Of a stretch of DNA of 32,269 nt, positions 15,462 through 23,778 are shown piece by piece; positions within the stretch are counted from its first letter, which is position 1; each line of letters starts with the position of its first letter. The stretch is from a bacterium (GTDB lineage: Bacteria > Armatimonadota > HRBIN16), in assembly GCA_025057335.1 (NCBI GenBank), contig JANWXG010000004.1:1-32269 (forward strand). Reading direction: 5' to 3'. A program made the position numbers and the translations under genes. The notes under the pieces are model-generated. The model searched no databases and was not told the DNA's origin. It worked only from the letters and a program-made list of their open reading frames with translations.

Positions 15462-15661
15462 TGCGTTGTGTGCGCTCGGGTGCAAGGGCGCGCCATGCTG
15501 GTAGTGGCGCACTGACGTGCGCCGCTGTCATCCTGAGCGGAGCGGAGAATCTCGTGCTCCTTTCGCGGTCGCTCGGCATGACACACATCTGTCACGCGCC
15601 CCCAGCAGGCTGGGAGCCTGCACTACAGGCGGGAACGCTCGTAGTGCGCACTTCAGTGCGC
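15428..15661. repeat. Four REP-like stem-loops with a GTAGT foot, alternating orientation
   Basis: The copies are: GAAGCAC-TGAC-GTGCTTC then ACTAC (15428-15450, minus); GTAGT then GGCGCAC-TGAC-GTGCGCC (15501-15523, plus); GCAGGCT-GGG-AGCCTGC then ACTAC (15605-15626, minus); GTAGT then GCGCACT-TC-AGTGCGC (15641-15661, plus). Every unit has a 7-bp perfect stem with a different sequence, and the GTAGT foot is always on the 5' side of the stem on its own strand. REP elements are known for a 5' GTAG/GGAG foot beside a palindrome. Confidence 0.7.
15527..15582. repeat. Dispersed stem-loop repeat, GTCATCCTGAGCG family, copy 3
   Basis: The unit starts GTCATCCTGAGCG and ends CGCTCGGCATGAC, an imperfect inverted repeat around a short purine-rich loop. 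It starts 3 bp after a GTAGT stem-loop. Confidence 0.65.
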
Positions 15662-15723
15662 CGTTGCATCTCGGCGAGAGCCTCGTCTGTCAGTCTGTGT
15701 CGTGAAATCCTTTCCTCTCCTAT

Positions 15724-15746
15724 CCCCTCTCCTGTTGAGAGAGGGG
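15724..15746. repeat. CCCCTCTC hairpin repeat
   Basis: CCCCTCTC (15724-15731) and GAGAGGGG (15739-15746) form an 8-bp perfect stem with a 7-nt CTGTTGA loop. A diverged relative with CTCCTGTTAGGAG lies at about 29741-29762. There is no T-tract. Confidence 0.6.
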
Positions 15747-15884
15747 AGGGGGGTAGGGCCAGGATGACAAACAGGCTCGGTGGAAGCCTCGCCCTTCAAA
15801 CTGGTGGTTTTTCCCGAAAGGCGAACCTCTCGGTTGAGCCGCAAACAGCCTCACTTTTTTCTCATGGAACAGGGCGGTAGCGGT

Positions 15885-16445
15885 TTACCGACGCGCGAGA
15901 TGCTGCATCCACCATAGGGCAATCAGGTCATACAGCGTGTGCGCCACACAACTACCCCATAAGTTGCCAGTGAAGGCGTACAAGCTGCCTAGCAGTAGTC
16001 CGAAGGGAAGATAGAACAGCATCATCTTGATGCCGTCGCTATCCCAGCGCAGCACATGCACCACTGCAAACAGCAGCGAAGCCAACCAGATGCCCGACAC
16101 AGGCTGTAGCACACCGCGAAACAACACTTCCTCCCCAAACCCCGCCACGACCGCTAGCAGAACCATCTCCCGCAGGCGGATGGTCGCAAATAGCGGCGCG
16201 ATCTGCAACATCCATCTTTTCAGAAACGCCCATGCAGCCCAGCGTTCGGAGGCGAACGCCCCAGCCAAAGCAAGAGCTAACATCAGCAACGCAAGCAGCG
16301 CTCCCAGCGCAGTGTCGCGCCAGGTGGGATAGAGGTATTCTGACCAGCTCTCCTTCTGTATGTACGCACGCACTGCCAGCAAGCCGAAGCCTGTCGCTGC
16401 TAGCGCGCTCTCCAGCCAGAAGAGCGTGAAGACAAGACGTCGCAT
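15885..16445 (-). CDS. CPBP-family intramembrane metalloprotease
   Basis: A 186-residue membrane protein of the CPBP (CAAX protease/bacteriocin-processing, ABI) family. It has the conserved motif sequence: EE..R (E105, E106, R110 in GEEVLFRG), FAVVH, and a last CVAHTLYDL carrying the second His. These residues form the glutamate/histidine active site in a bundle of about five to six hydrophobic helices. GAGGGGGG lies about 9 bases before the ATG, and a clear promoter lies 25-55 bp upstream. It is transcribed divergently from an operon that ends in a second CPBP protein. Substrate unknown. Confidence 0.88.
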   Translation of the reverse strand: MRRLVFTLFWLESALAATGFGLLAVRAYIQKESWSEYLYPTWRDTALGALLALLMLALALAGAFASERWAAWAFLKRWMLQIAPLFATIRLREMVLLAVVAGFGEEVLFRGVLQPVSGIWLASLLFAVVHVLRWDSDGIKMMLFYLPFGLLLGSLYAFTGNLWGSCVAHTLYDLIALWWMQHLARR

Positions 16446-16469
16446 CCACTGCCCCCCTCATCCGTACGC

Positions 16470-16499
16470 AGTATAACCCAAAGTGAAATCGAAGGTCAA
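16470..16499 (-). promoter_or_regulatory. Sigma70 promoter of the CPBP gene
   Basis: On the reverse strand TTGACC (16494-16499), an 18-bp spacer, then TATACT (16470-16475). It is back to back with the plus-strand promoter; the two -35 boxes are 6 bp apart. Confidence 0.75.
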
Positions 16500-16505
16500 A
16501 CCGCG

Positions 16506-16535
16506 TTGATTTTTGCCCACAATTCCCCGTATACT
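16506..16535 (+). promoter_or_regulatory. Sigma70 promoter of the TPR-yggT-divIVA-CPBP operon
   Basis: TTGATT (16506-16511), an 18-bp spacer, then TATACT (16530-16535), about 60 bp upstream of the chosen start at 16597. Confidence 0.75.
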
Positions 16536-16596
16536 ACTAGCAGGTGGCGCAGCTGCCGACAATAGGAACAAAGACACTGTAGAAAGGATGTCGCGA

Positions 16597-17211
16597 ATGA
16601 ATAGATGGCTGTGGGTTCTTGGCATCGGATGCGTGCTGGTGGCATCGGCACAGGCGCAGCCCTTGCCACCAGAGGTGCAACGGCGCGTAGACACCATCTT
16701 CAGCAAGATGGTAGACCGCTGGATTGTGCAGATAGATCGCTGGTGGCATGATGGGCAACATGAGCACCTGATTAACATGACCTATTTCCTCATCTCCGTA
16801 GACCCCCATCACATCGAGGCGTACGAGAACGCTGGGTGGCTGCTGTGGAGCTCTAATCGGGACGATGAGGCAGTGGCGCTATACGAGCGCGGCATACGCA
16901 ATAACCCCGATGCCTACGACATGTACTACGAGCTGGGGCAGTACTACTACCTGCGCAAGAAGGACTACGCGAAAGCAAGGGAGTATCTGGAACGAGCAAT
17001 ACAGTATCCTTGCCAGTGGTTCGTGTGGAACACGTTGGGGCATGTGTATGCACGTCTGGGTGAGCGACAGAAAGCCATAGAGACGTGGCAGGAGCTGCTG
17101 CGTCGCTTCCCGATGATGCCCCTCAACCAGATGGAAGCGGTGCGCAAGAACCTACGTGACCTGATGACTCGTGAGGAGACGCCAGCGACGGGGGAGAGCG
17201 GGCAGCCATGA
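16597..17211 (+). CDS. Exported tetratricopeptide-repeat protein
   Basis: A 204-residue protein with an N-terminal signal peptide (about 1-21, ending SAQA before QPLPP). About three to four TPR-like helix pairs run from residue 55 to 175 (EAYENAGWLLWSSNRDDEAV, YDMYYELGQYYYLRKKDYAK, WNTLGHVYARLGERQKAI). TPRs mediate protein-protein contacts; the partner is unknown. The track start at 16513 lies in the promoter region. I prefer the ATG at 16597, which directly precedes the signal peptide and has AGAAAGG 9 bases upstream; an ATG at 16588 is in frame but too close to it. Its stop overlaps the yggT ATG by 4 bp (ATGA). Confidence 0.85.
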   Translation: MNRWLWVLGIGCVLVASAQAQPLPPEVQRRVDTIFSKMVDRWIVQIDRWWHDGQHEHLINMTYFLISVDPHHIEAYENAGWLLWSSNRDDEAVALYERGIRNNPDAYDMYYELGQYYYLRKKDYAKAREYLERAIQYPCQWFVWNTLGHVYARLGERQKAIETWQELLRRFPMMPLNQMEAVRKNLRDLMTREETPATGESGQP

Positions 17212-17468
17212 TTGGCATCGTGGACCTGCTGTTACAACTGCTCACGTGGGCGATTCTGGCGGACGTTATCCTGTCGTGGCTGATGTACGCCAATGTGGTG
17301 AAGTGGAGCCCCTGGCACCCAGTGCCGCGCACGTTGAACCGCATCACTTCGCCGATACTGGACCCGATTCGCAAGCTGATGCCCCCGTGGCGATATGGGT
17401 TGGATTTCAGCCCGTTTGTGGCGCTGGTGGTCATCCAGATTGTCCGTCAGGTGTTATGGCGGTTATAG
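17208..17468 (+). CDS. yggT: YggT-family membrane protein
   Basis: An 86-residue protein with two hydrophobic helices (about 4-26 and 66-84). Between them lies the family segment containing NRITSPILDPIRK and the C-terminal LDFSPFVALVVIQIVRQ. YggT/YlmG proteins sit in the inner membrane, usually next to cell-division genes, with roles proposed in septum formation or envelope maintenance. It overlaps the TPR gene by 4 bp and is followed by a DivIVA-like gene, which is the common order for this family. Confidence 0.92.
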   Translation: MIGIVDLLLQLLTWAILADVILSWLMYANVVKWSPWHPVPRTLNRITSPILDPIRKLMPPWRYGLDFSPFVALVVIQIVRQVLWRL

Positions 17469-17470
17469 CA

Positions 17471-18001
17471 ATGGGCACACCGGTTCGGTTGACGCCGATA
17501 GACATCACCAACAAGCGCTTCCGTCGCGCCCTACGTGGCTACCGTCCCAGTGAAGTGGATGAGTTTCTGGCGGAGGTCGGAGCCGACTACGAAGCGGTGG
17601 TGGTGGAGAACGCTCATCTTCGTGAGCAGTTGGCGCAAGCGCAACAGGAGCTGGAGCGGTATCGTGCCATCGAGACGACGTTGAAGGAAGCGTTGGTGCT
17701 GGCGCAGCGCACTGCTGATGAATTGCGCGCCAGTGCGCACCGTGAAGTGGAAGCGATGCGTGTCCAGGCGGAGCTGCAGGTTCGACAGCAGATGGAGCAG
17801 TACCAGAAGGCGATCGAGGACCTGCGTTTGGCGCGACAGCGCTTCGCCATAGAGCTGCGAACCACTCTGCGCGGGATGCTGGAGTTCGTAGAGCAACATC
17901 TTGCCACTGTTCCTGCGGAGAACGCCCCACCGCAGGAACCGACGCAGAGCGACTCGGAGCCATCAGAGCCGGAGAGTCCGCATGTGGAACAACCCGCCTG
18001 A
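17471..18001 (+). CDS. DivIVA-like cell-division/polarity protein
   Basis: A 176-residue protein. The N-terminal lipid-binding DivIVA signature is present (LTPIDITNKRFRRALRGYRP, then SEVDEFLAEVG), followed by a coiled coil from about 35 to 145 and an acidic, Pro/Glu/Ser-rich tail. DivIVA proteins bind curved membrane at the septum or poles and recruit partners. The track ORF from 17171 runs out of frame through yggT. The real start is the ATG at 17471, 2 bp after the yggT stop, or an in-frame ATG at 17456 inside yggT; neither has a strong Shine-Dalgarno, which suggests translational coupling. Its last 20 bp overlap the next gene. Confidence 0.88.
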   Translation: MGTPVRLTPIDITNKRFRRALRGYRPSEVDEFLAEVGADYEAVVVENAHLREQLAQAQQELERYRAIETTLKEALVLAQRTADELRASAHREVEAMRVQAELQVRQQMEQYQKAIEDLRLARQRFAIELRTTLRGMLEFVEQHLATVPAENAPPQEPTQSDSEPSEPESPHVEQPA

Positions 18002-19427
18002 AGTGACGGAACAGCCGTCGCGATCTGGCAACGCGGCGCTGGGAGCGGCTTTGCTGCTGTTTGTAATAATTGTGCTGTCCAACCTGCTGATGCTGCGCCC
18101 CCGTCTGAGTGACCGCCTCGACGCCTGGTCTACCCGCGTGATGCAGGCAGAGTATGTGGCACGCATGTTGTATGGCACCGTCTTGCCCTTTGGGGAGGCG
18201 GATGCAACCGCCTGGGAAGACACGGTCAAGTTGCTATCGACTAAAGATGCCCCGCTTGGCGCACTGGTGCGTGCCGTCATTCTGTTGGAGGAACGCTCTA
18301 CTATGCTGGGGCAGCCTCCTACACGCGGGCGGTTGGAGGTGCTGCTGAAACGGATGCCTGCCGCGCCCACACAATGGAGCCCCGACCAGAAGCAGGCGGT
18401 ATTGCTCTGGTGTCAGGCGGTATACGGCGAGCGCCGACGTCTCTCGCCAGAGGAGCAGGAGCGGTTTCGCCGTACGATTGAGGAGCTTCCTCTTGGCTGG
18501 ATGCGCTGGCTAGCGCTGAAGCATCTGGCGACTGCAGCAGGCGACACTGCCGCTGCCCGTCGATGGGAGGCGCGCGCCCGCGAGGGGGCGAACCGCCTCC
18601 AGCGTACCTTGCTCATCGCTTTTGGTGTGGTCGCGGTGCTGATGCTGACAGGGGTCTCCACCTGGGTCACTTATGCGGTATGGAAGAGCACAGTGCGCAC
18701 TGTCCAACCTATTGCCCCCGCGTTGCCCGCTCATCATATCGGAACTGTCACCTGGGGGCTGGTGGTGTACCTCGCCGCCATGTATTTAGGCGGAACAGTG
18801 GCAGGGCTCTTCGCGCATGGGTTGCCAGCTGGCTCGCCTCTGCTCATCGTGCTAGTATGGCTGGTGCAGCTGGTCACGGGCGGGGTGGCTATCGGATGGT
18901 TGCACTGGCAGATGAAGCGGGCGGGTATCAGCTGGCGTGAAGTAGGCTGGAACTGGACCCCCTTGGCACAGCATCTCGCCTGGGGCACGGCAGCTTACGT
19001 CGCAATGATTCCTGTGCTCCTGCTGACGGTAGTGCTCGTGCAGGTGCTCCTGCCCGAGATTCCAAGCCCAGCGCATCCGATTGCAGGGGTAGCGTTGTCG
19101 GACAATCCGCCCTGGGTGACCCTGCTGCTGTTCCTGATGGCAGCGGTGTTTGCGCCGCTCTTCGAGGAGGTTTTCTTTCGCGGGGTGCTGCTGAGTGCCT
19201 TGTGGAGGCAGACGGGCAACCGATGGGTGGGCATCATCGGCTCTGCGCTCTTCTTCTCCGTGCTACACCCGCAGATGTACTTCGGGTGGATTGTTATCTT
19301 TGTGGTGGGCGTGATGTTGGGAGCGCTGTTTGTGGAGCGAGGAAGCCTGCTGCCCTGCATCTGGATGCACGCGCTGAACAACGCCGCCGCGCTATTGGTA
19401 GTGCAGTTGTTGAGGGGGCTAGGGTAG
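17982..19427 (+). CDS. CPBP-family intramembrane metalloprotease with N-terminal extension
   Basis: A 481-residue polytopic protein. A first membrane helix (about 18-38) precedes a soluble region of about 165 residues that I do not recognise. Multiple helices start near 210. The C-terminal CPBP core has FEEVFFRG (E395, E396, R400), FSVLHPQMYF and MHALNNA with the expected His and Asn. It may process a membrane or lipoprotein substrate. The track start at 17901 is inside divIVA; the ATG at 17982 has GGAGAG 6 bases upstream and overlaps the divIVA end by 20 bp. It is unrelated in length to the divergent 186-residue CPBP protein, so these are probably separate family members rather than a recent duplication. 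Confidence 0.88.
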   Translation: MWNNPPEVTEQPSRSGNAALGAALLLFVIIVLSNLLMLRPRLSDRLDAWSTRVMQAEYVARMLYGTVLPFGEADATAWEDTVKLLSTKDAPLGALVRAVILLEERSTMLGQPPTRGRLEVLLKRMPAAPTQWSPDQKQAVLLWCQAVYGERRRLSPEEQERFRRTIEELPLGWMRWLALKHLATAAGDTAAARRWEARAREGANRLQRTLLIAFGVVAVLMLTGVSTWVTYAVWKSTVRTVQPIAPALPAHHIGTVTWGLVVYLAAMYLGGTVAGLFAHGLPAGSPLLIVLVWLVQLVTGGVAIGWLHWQMKRAGISWREVGWNWTPLAQHLAWGTAAYVAMIPVLLLTVVLVQVLLPEIPSPAHPIAGVALSDNPPWVTLLLFLMAAVFAPLFEEVFFRGVLLSALWRQTGNRWVGIIGSALFFSVLHPQMYFGWIVIFVVGVMLGALFVERGSLLPCIWMHALNNAAALLVVQLLRGLG

Positions 19428-19472
19428 GTGCCGTGAAGCGTGGGGCGAGACTCTCCTCTCCTGCGTGAACTG

Positions 19473-19502
19473 TAGACGCTTGTTGCCTGAAGCTGCTATA
19501 AT
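19473..19502 (+). promoter_or_regulatory. Predicted promoter of the trp operon
   Basis: A perfect TATAAT (19497-19502) follows a weak TAGACG (19473-19478) at 18 bp. The transcription start would fall about 30 nt before trpE, leaving no room for a leader peptide or attenuator. Confidence 0.5.
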
Positions 19503-19540
19503 AACGCTACTATCCCTGAGCTGATTGGAGGCAAGCACGC

Positions 19541-21022
19541 ATGTACTCGCCCTCGCGAGAGGAGTTCCATCGGCTGGCACAGCAAAGCAATCTGGTACCT
19601 GTTTATCGCGAGATTCTGGCTGACATGGAAACGCCGGTGTCGGCGTTCCGTAAAGTCGCGCGAGGGAGGTACTCGTTTCTGCTGGAGAGCGTCGCGGGCG
19701 GCGAGCGCATCGCACGCTACTCCTTCTTGGGGACCGAACCTGCCCTTGTATTCCGCAGTAAGGGGCGCGAGATACGCCTGTTGCGTCAAGGCGAAGTGAC
19801 AAGGGAAACGCTTCCGCCCGGACAGGACCCGCTACATCGCCTCAAGAGTCTGCTCAGCCCCTACCGAATAGCATTGCCTGCGGAGCTGCCTCGCTTCGTC
19901 GGTGGTCTAGTGGGCTACATTGCCTACGACATGGTGCGCTTCTTCGAGCGGTTGCCCGAAGATACGGTAGATGACTTGCAGGTGGACGACAGTTGCTTTT
20001 TGCTCGCGGACTCCTTGCTGATTTTTGACCATGTGCGTCATCGTATTATCGCTTTGAGCAACGCGCACGTGCAGGGCGACGTGGACCGAGCGTACAACGA
20101 GGCATGCGCACGGGTGGAGGAGCTTATTGAAAGGTTACGCGCGCCATTACCTCCCGCGCCGAAACGCCCTGCACGGCAGACCCCTGTGGTGTTCACACCG
20201 AACCAGAGCCCAGAGCAATACCAACAGGCAGTAGTGCGCACGAAGGAGTACATTGCGGCGGGTGACGGCACGCAGATGGTGCTCTCCCAACGGTGGCAGG
20301 CTTCTATCCAAGCACACCCGTTCGACGTGTATCGCGCCCTGCGCTCGCTCAACCCGTCGCCGTATATGTTCTATCTGGAGCTGGACGATGTGGTGCTGGC
20401 AGGGGCGTCTCCCGAGATTCTGGTCACGGTGGAGAAGCGGATCGCCACTACGCGCCCCATTGCAGGCACACGCCCTCGCGGTAGGACGCCGGAAGAGGAC
20501 AGAAAGCTGGCACAGGAGCTGTTGGCGGATGAGAAGGAGCGCGCCGAACACGTGATGCTAGTGGACCTAGGACGCAACGACTTGGGACGTGTCTGCGCCT
20601 ACGGTACCGTGCACGTGGAGGAGCTCATGACCATCGAGCAGTATTCGCACGTCATCCATATCGTCTCGGACGTGAAGGGTAGGCTGGCGCCCGACAAAGA
20701 TGCCTTTGACGCCCTGCGTGCCTGTTTTCCTGCGGGCACGGTGTCGGGCGCGCCGAAGGTGCGGGCGATGGAGATTATCGAGGAGCTAGAGCCAACCCGA
20801 AGGGGCATCTATGCTGGCGCGGTCGGCTACTTCAGCTTCAGCGGGGACATGGACACCTGTATCGCTATCCGCACCATCGTGATGAAGGACGGCGTGGCTT
20901 ACATTCAGGCAGGCGCGGGTATCGTTGCGGACTCGGTGCCCGAACGGGAGCACCAGGAGTGTTTGAACAAAGCACGTGCGCTGATGCGCGCGGTCGAGAT
21001 GGCAGAAGCTGGTCTGGAGTGA
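19541..21022 (+). CDS. trpE: Anthranilate synthase component I
   Basis: A 493-residue chorismate-binding enzyme that, with TrpG, makes anthranilate from chorismate and glutamine, the first step of tryptophan synthesis. The N-terminal LLES (47-50) is the tryptophan feedback-site motif. The C-terminal catalytic domain has [46 protein letters not shown] and the final [14 protein letters not shown]. Length is normal. GGAGG lies 10 bases before the ATG. trpG follows after 8 bp. Confidence 0.96.
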   Translation: MYSPSREEFHRLAQQSNLVPVYREILADMETPVSAFRKVARGRYSFLLESVAGGERIARYSFLGTEPALVFRSKGREIRLLRQGEVTRETLPPGQDPLHRLKSLLSPYRIALPAELPRFVGGLVGYIAYDMVRFFERLPEDTVDDLQVDDSCFLLADSLLIFDHVRHRIIALSNAHVQGDVDRAYNEACARVEELIERLRAPLPPAPKRPARQTPVVFTPNQSPEQYQQAVVRTKEYIAAGDGTQMVLSQRWQASIQAHPFDVYRALRSLNPSPYMFYLELDDVVLAGASPEILVTVEKRIATTRPIAGTRPRGRTPEEDRKLAQELLADEKERAEHVMLVDLGRNDLGRVCAYGTVHVEELMTIEQYSHVIHIVSDVKGRLAPDKDAFDALRACFPAGTVSGAPKVRAMEIIEELEPTRRGIYAGAVGYFSFSGDMDTCIAIRTIVMKDGVAYIQAGAGIVADSVPEREHQECLNKARALMRAVEMAEAGLE

Positions 21023-21030
21023 GGTGGGCG

Positions 21031-21603
21031 ATGCTACTGATTATCGATAACTACGATAGCTTTACCTACAATCTGGTGCAGTATTTCGGCGAGCTGGGAG
21101 CAGACCTGCAGGTCTACCGCAACGACGCGATTACTCTGGAGGAGATCGAGCGGCTGCAACCTGAACGCATCGTGATTTCACCCGGTCCGTGCACCCCGAA
21201 GGAGGCGGGCATTTCAGTACCGCTGATTCAGCGCTTCGCGGGGCGGATACCCATTCTGGGCGTATGCTTGGGGCACCAGTGCATCGGTGCGGCGTTCGGA
21301 GGGGAGATTGTGCGGGCACGACAGCTGATGCACGGGAAGACCTCTGCTATTTACCATGATGGCCGTGGGGTGTTTCGCTCTCTGCCGAACCCCTTCGAAG
21401 CGACCCGATACCACTCGTTGGTGATTGCTCGCGAAAGCCTACCTGACTGCCTAGAAATCTCCGCCGAGACGTATGATGGGGAGATTATGGGGGTGCGTCA
21501 TCGGGAGTTCGCTATCGAGGGTGTCCAATTTCATCCCGAATCGATCTTAACGCAGCCGGGTAAAGACTTGCTGCGCAACTTCTTGCATCTGCGTGTCGCA
21601 TAG
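21031..21603 (+). CDS. trpG: Anthranilate synthase component II (glutamine amidotransferase)
   Basis: A 190-residue class I glutamine amidotransferase that feeds ammonia to TrpE. Visible are the N-terminal [18 protein letters not shown], the oxyanion-strand SPGPCTP, the nucleophile C79 in GVCLGHQ, and the catalytic H168 and E170 in VQFHPES. In some bacteria this subunit also serves PabB; no pab gene is in this window. The track start at 20959 lies inside trpE; the ATG at 21031 has GGAGTGAGG upstream. Confidence 0.95.
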   Translation: MLLIIDNYDSFTYNLVQYFGELGADLQVYRNDAITLEEIERLQPERIVISPGPCTPKEAGISVPLIQRFAGRIPILGVCLGHQCIGAAFGGEIVRARQLMHGKTSAIYHDGRGVFRSLPNPFEATRYHSLVIARESLPDCLEISAETYDGEIMGVRHREFAIEGVQFHPESILTQPGKDLLRNFLHLRVA

Positions 21604-21622
21604 GGGATGGGGGGGACAATAA

Positions 21623-22738
21623 ATGAATACAGATACCTTTCATCGTCGCCTGGCAATGATGCAACGGGCGATGCTGCATGAAGGGGTGGACTGCTTCGTC
21701 GCAGCGCCGTCAGTCAACATGCAGTATCTCACTGGTTTCGTCGAGCCAGCCCATGAACGCTTCATGGCGCTGCTGGTGCCCGCAGAAGGGGAGCCTGTAT
21801 TGATTGTGCCTGCACTCAGTGCAGAGAGCGCAAGGCAAGAGGCGTTCGGTGTAGGCGAGATACGGGTCTGGGAAGACCACGAAGGGGTAGACCCGATACT
21901 GCGCGAGGTCACACAAGAGATGGACCTGGCTACCGCCGTTATCGCTATTGACGAGGAACTGCCTGCACTGTTTCTGCTCAAGCTGCAACAAATTTTACCG
22001 ACCGCACTGTATCGCCCCGGTACCGAAATCTGGGCAGCGGCGCGCATTCGCAAAGACGAAGACGAGCTATGGCATATCACGCAGGCGTCGCGTTATGCGG
22101 ACAACGCGTTGGCAGCGGGACTAGCGGTGTGTGTGGCAGGCAATACGGAACGTGAGGTGGCGTGCGCCATCCAAACGGAAATAGAGGCGCAAGGAGCGGA
22201 AATGGCGTTTGGGTTGCCCATTGTCGCCGCGGGTAAGCACAGCGCCCAACCGCACTATCGCACCACCAACACTGTCATGCATCCGGGCGATGTGGTGGTC
22301 ATCGACTACGGCGCGCGCCTGAACGGCTACAACTCGGATATGACGCGCACAGTGTGCATCGGAGAAGCCACTCCCGAGGTGCAAAAGATATACAAAATTG
22401 TATACGATGCGCACTACGCCGCCCGCGCCGCTGTGAAGCCCGGGGTAACCGCCGAGTCAGTGGACGCGGCGGCACGTTCCGTCATTGAGAAGTCAGGCTA
22501 TGGTCAGTTCTTCGTGCATCGTACAGGACATGGCATTGGCTTGTCAGTGCACGAGCCACCCTACATCGTGCAGGGCAACAAGCAGGTGCTAGAAGAGGGG
22601 ATGTGTTTCAGCATCGAGCCGGGCATCTACTTGCCTGGGCAGTTCGGGGTGCGTATCGAGAACCTGGTGGTGGTAACCGCTGACGGTTGCAAGTCACTCA
22701 ACGCCGAACCTCCACCGCACATTCGCGAAATAGGATAG
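21623..22738 (+). CDS. M24-family metallopeptidase (Xaa-Pro peptidase-like) inside the trp operon
   Basis: A 371-residue protein with an N-terminal creatinase/prolidase-type domain (about 5-135) and a C-terminal pita-bread catalytic domain. All five metal ligands of the family are in place: D228 (VIDYGA), D239 (SDMTRT), H303 (GHGIGLSVHE), E332 (SIEPG) and E346 (RIEN). Such enzymes remove residues before proline or cleave X-Pro dipeptides in the cytoplasm. It lies between trpG and trpD (19 bp and 11 bp gaps), so it is likely co-transcribed. A link to tryptophan synthesis is not obvious. A second M24 gene follows aroQ at 28550. Confidence 0.93.
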   Translation: MNTDTFHRRLAMMQRAMLHEGVDCFVAAPSVNMQYLTGFVEPAHERFMALLVPAEGEPVLIVPALSAESARQEAFGVGEIRVWEDHEGVDPILREVTQEMDLATAVIAIDEELPALFLLKLQQILPTALYRPGTEIWAAARIRKDEDELWHITQASRYADNALAAGLAVCVAGNTEREVACAIQTEIEAQGAEMAFGLPIVAAGKHSAQPHYRTTNTVMHPGDVVVIDYGARLNGYNSDMTRTVCIGEATPEVQKIYKIVYDAHYAARAAVKPGVTAESVDAAARSVIEKSGYGQFFVHRTGHGIGLSVHEPPYIVQGNKQVLEEGMCFSIEPGIYLPGQFGVRIENLVVVTADGCKSLNAEPPPHIREIG

Positions 22739-22749
22739 GGAGGCAGGGT

Positions 22750-23778
22750 ATGACTGTTCAGCAAGCGATTGCGAAGCTGGTAGAGGGACAGAATCTGACG
22801 CGAGCGGAAGCTGCCTCTCTCATGGAAGCGACCATGAGCGGACAGGCAACGCCAGCACAGACCGCTGCTTGGCTGGTGGCGTTGCGCATGAAAGGGGAAA
22901 CTGCGGAGGAGATCGCCGGTTGCGCAGAGACCATGCGCCGCCACGCGGTAGCGGTGCGTCCCCAGCGCCAGGCGGAGCTCATCGATACCTGTGGCACAGG
23001 GGCAGATAAGATAAAGACCTTCAACATCTCCACAGCAGTAGCGTTCGTCGTGGCAGCGGCGGGAGTGCCCGTCGCCAAGCATGGCAACCGTGCCGTCACC
23101 AGCAAGTGTGGCAGCGCTGATGTGCTCGAGGCGCTAGGATGTCGTCTGGAGCTGTCGCCAGAGCGCATTGCACAAGCGATCGACGAAATCGGTATCGGCT
23201 TCCTGTTTGCCCGCGCACATCATCCCGCCATGAAGTACGCTGCGCCCGTGCGGCAGGAACTGGGCATCCGCACTGTGTTCAACGTACTTGGACCGCTGAC
23301 GAATCCCGCTGGTACCCGACGCCAGTTGCTCGGTGTATTCGCGCCCCAGCTCACGCGATTGCTGGCTGAGGTGCTGCGCGAAATGGGTGCAGAGCGCGCG
23401 ATGGTAGTGTACGGCGAGCCGGGGTTAGACGAGCTGTCCACTCTGGGGGAAACCCTCATCGTACACCTACAGGATGGACACCTGCGCGAGGAACGTGTGA
23501 CGCCAGAGCAGTTCGGTTTGCGCCGTGCCTCCTCCGAGGAGATTATCGCTCCACATTCTGCACAGGATTGCGCCCAAAAGTTATACAGCTTGCTGGCAGG
23601 CGAGCAAGGAGCGGCGCGCGACCTGCTCTTGTTGAACGCTGGGGCAGCGCTCGTTGTGGGTGGGAAGGCACAGCAGATCGCAGAGGGCATAGAGGTCGCT
23701 CGTGAGACCATCGACTCAGGTAGGGCACTGCACACCCTGCAACGCTACATCCAGTTCACGCAGGAGGCGGAAGCGTGA
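22750..23778 (+). CDS. trpD: Anthranilate phosphoribosyltransferase
   Basis: A 342-residue enzyme that joins anthranilate to PRPP in the second committed step of tryptophan synthesis. Motifs are DTCGTGADKIKTFNIST (PRPP-binding), KHGNRAVTSKCGSADVLEALG (anthranilate and metal site) and the HHPAMKYAAPVRQELGIRT and NVLGPLTNPA boxes. The track start at 22687 lies inside the M24 gene; the ATG at 22750 has GGGAGG 7 bases upstream. Its stop overlaps the trpC start by 4 bp. Confidence 0.96.
   Translation: MTVQQAIAKLVEGQNLTRAEAASLMEATMSGQATPAQTAAWLVALRMKGETAEEIAGCAETMRRHAVAVRPQRQAELIDTCGTGADKIKTFNISTAVAFVVAAAGVPVAKHGNRAVTSKCGSADVLEALGCRLELSPERIAQAIDEIGIGFLFARAHHPAMKYAAPVRQELGIRTVFNVLGPLTNPAGTRRQLLGVFAPQLTRLLAEVLREMGAERAMVVYGEPGLDELSTLGETLIVHLQDGHLREERVTPEQFGLRRASSEEIIAPHSAQDCAQKLYSLLAGEQGAARDLLLLNAGAALVVGGKAQQIAEGIEVARETIDSGRALHTLQRYIQFTQEAEA

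Larger units (their letters stand above)
15021..15884. other. 864-bp intergenic region made largely of small stem-loop repeats
   Basis: No credible gene lies here; the track ORFs 15278-15880 come from repeats read in several frames. The dnaE-proximal part (15021-15230) is AT-richer and holds a 16-bp palindrome. From 15361 on there are repeats of several families: the tail of a GCTCAGCATGAC element (15361-15388), four GTAGT stem-loops, a GTCATCCTGAGCG element and a CCCCTCTC hairpin. No Rho-independent terminator was found for either flanking gene. Confidence 0.75.

Noticed and set aside
15278-15880. Small ORFs on both strands in the dnaE-CPBP gap
   Set aside because: They read through stem-loop repeats, have no ribosome-binding sites and show translated repeat sequence rather than protein-like composition.
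19428-19540. Tryptophan attenuator or T-box before trpE
   Set aside because: The predicted leader is only about 30 nt, with no Trp-codon leader peptide, hairpin pair or T-box sequence.
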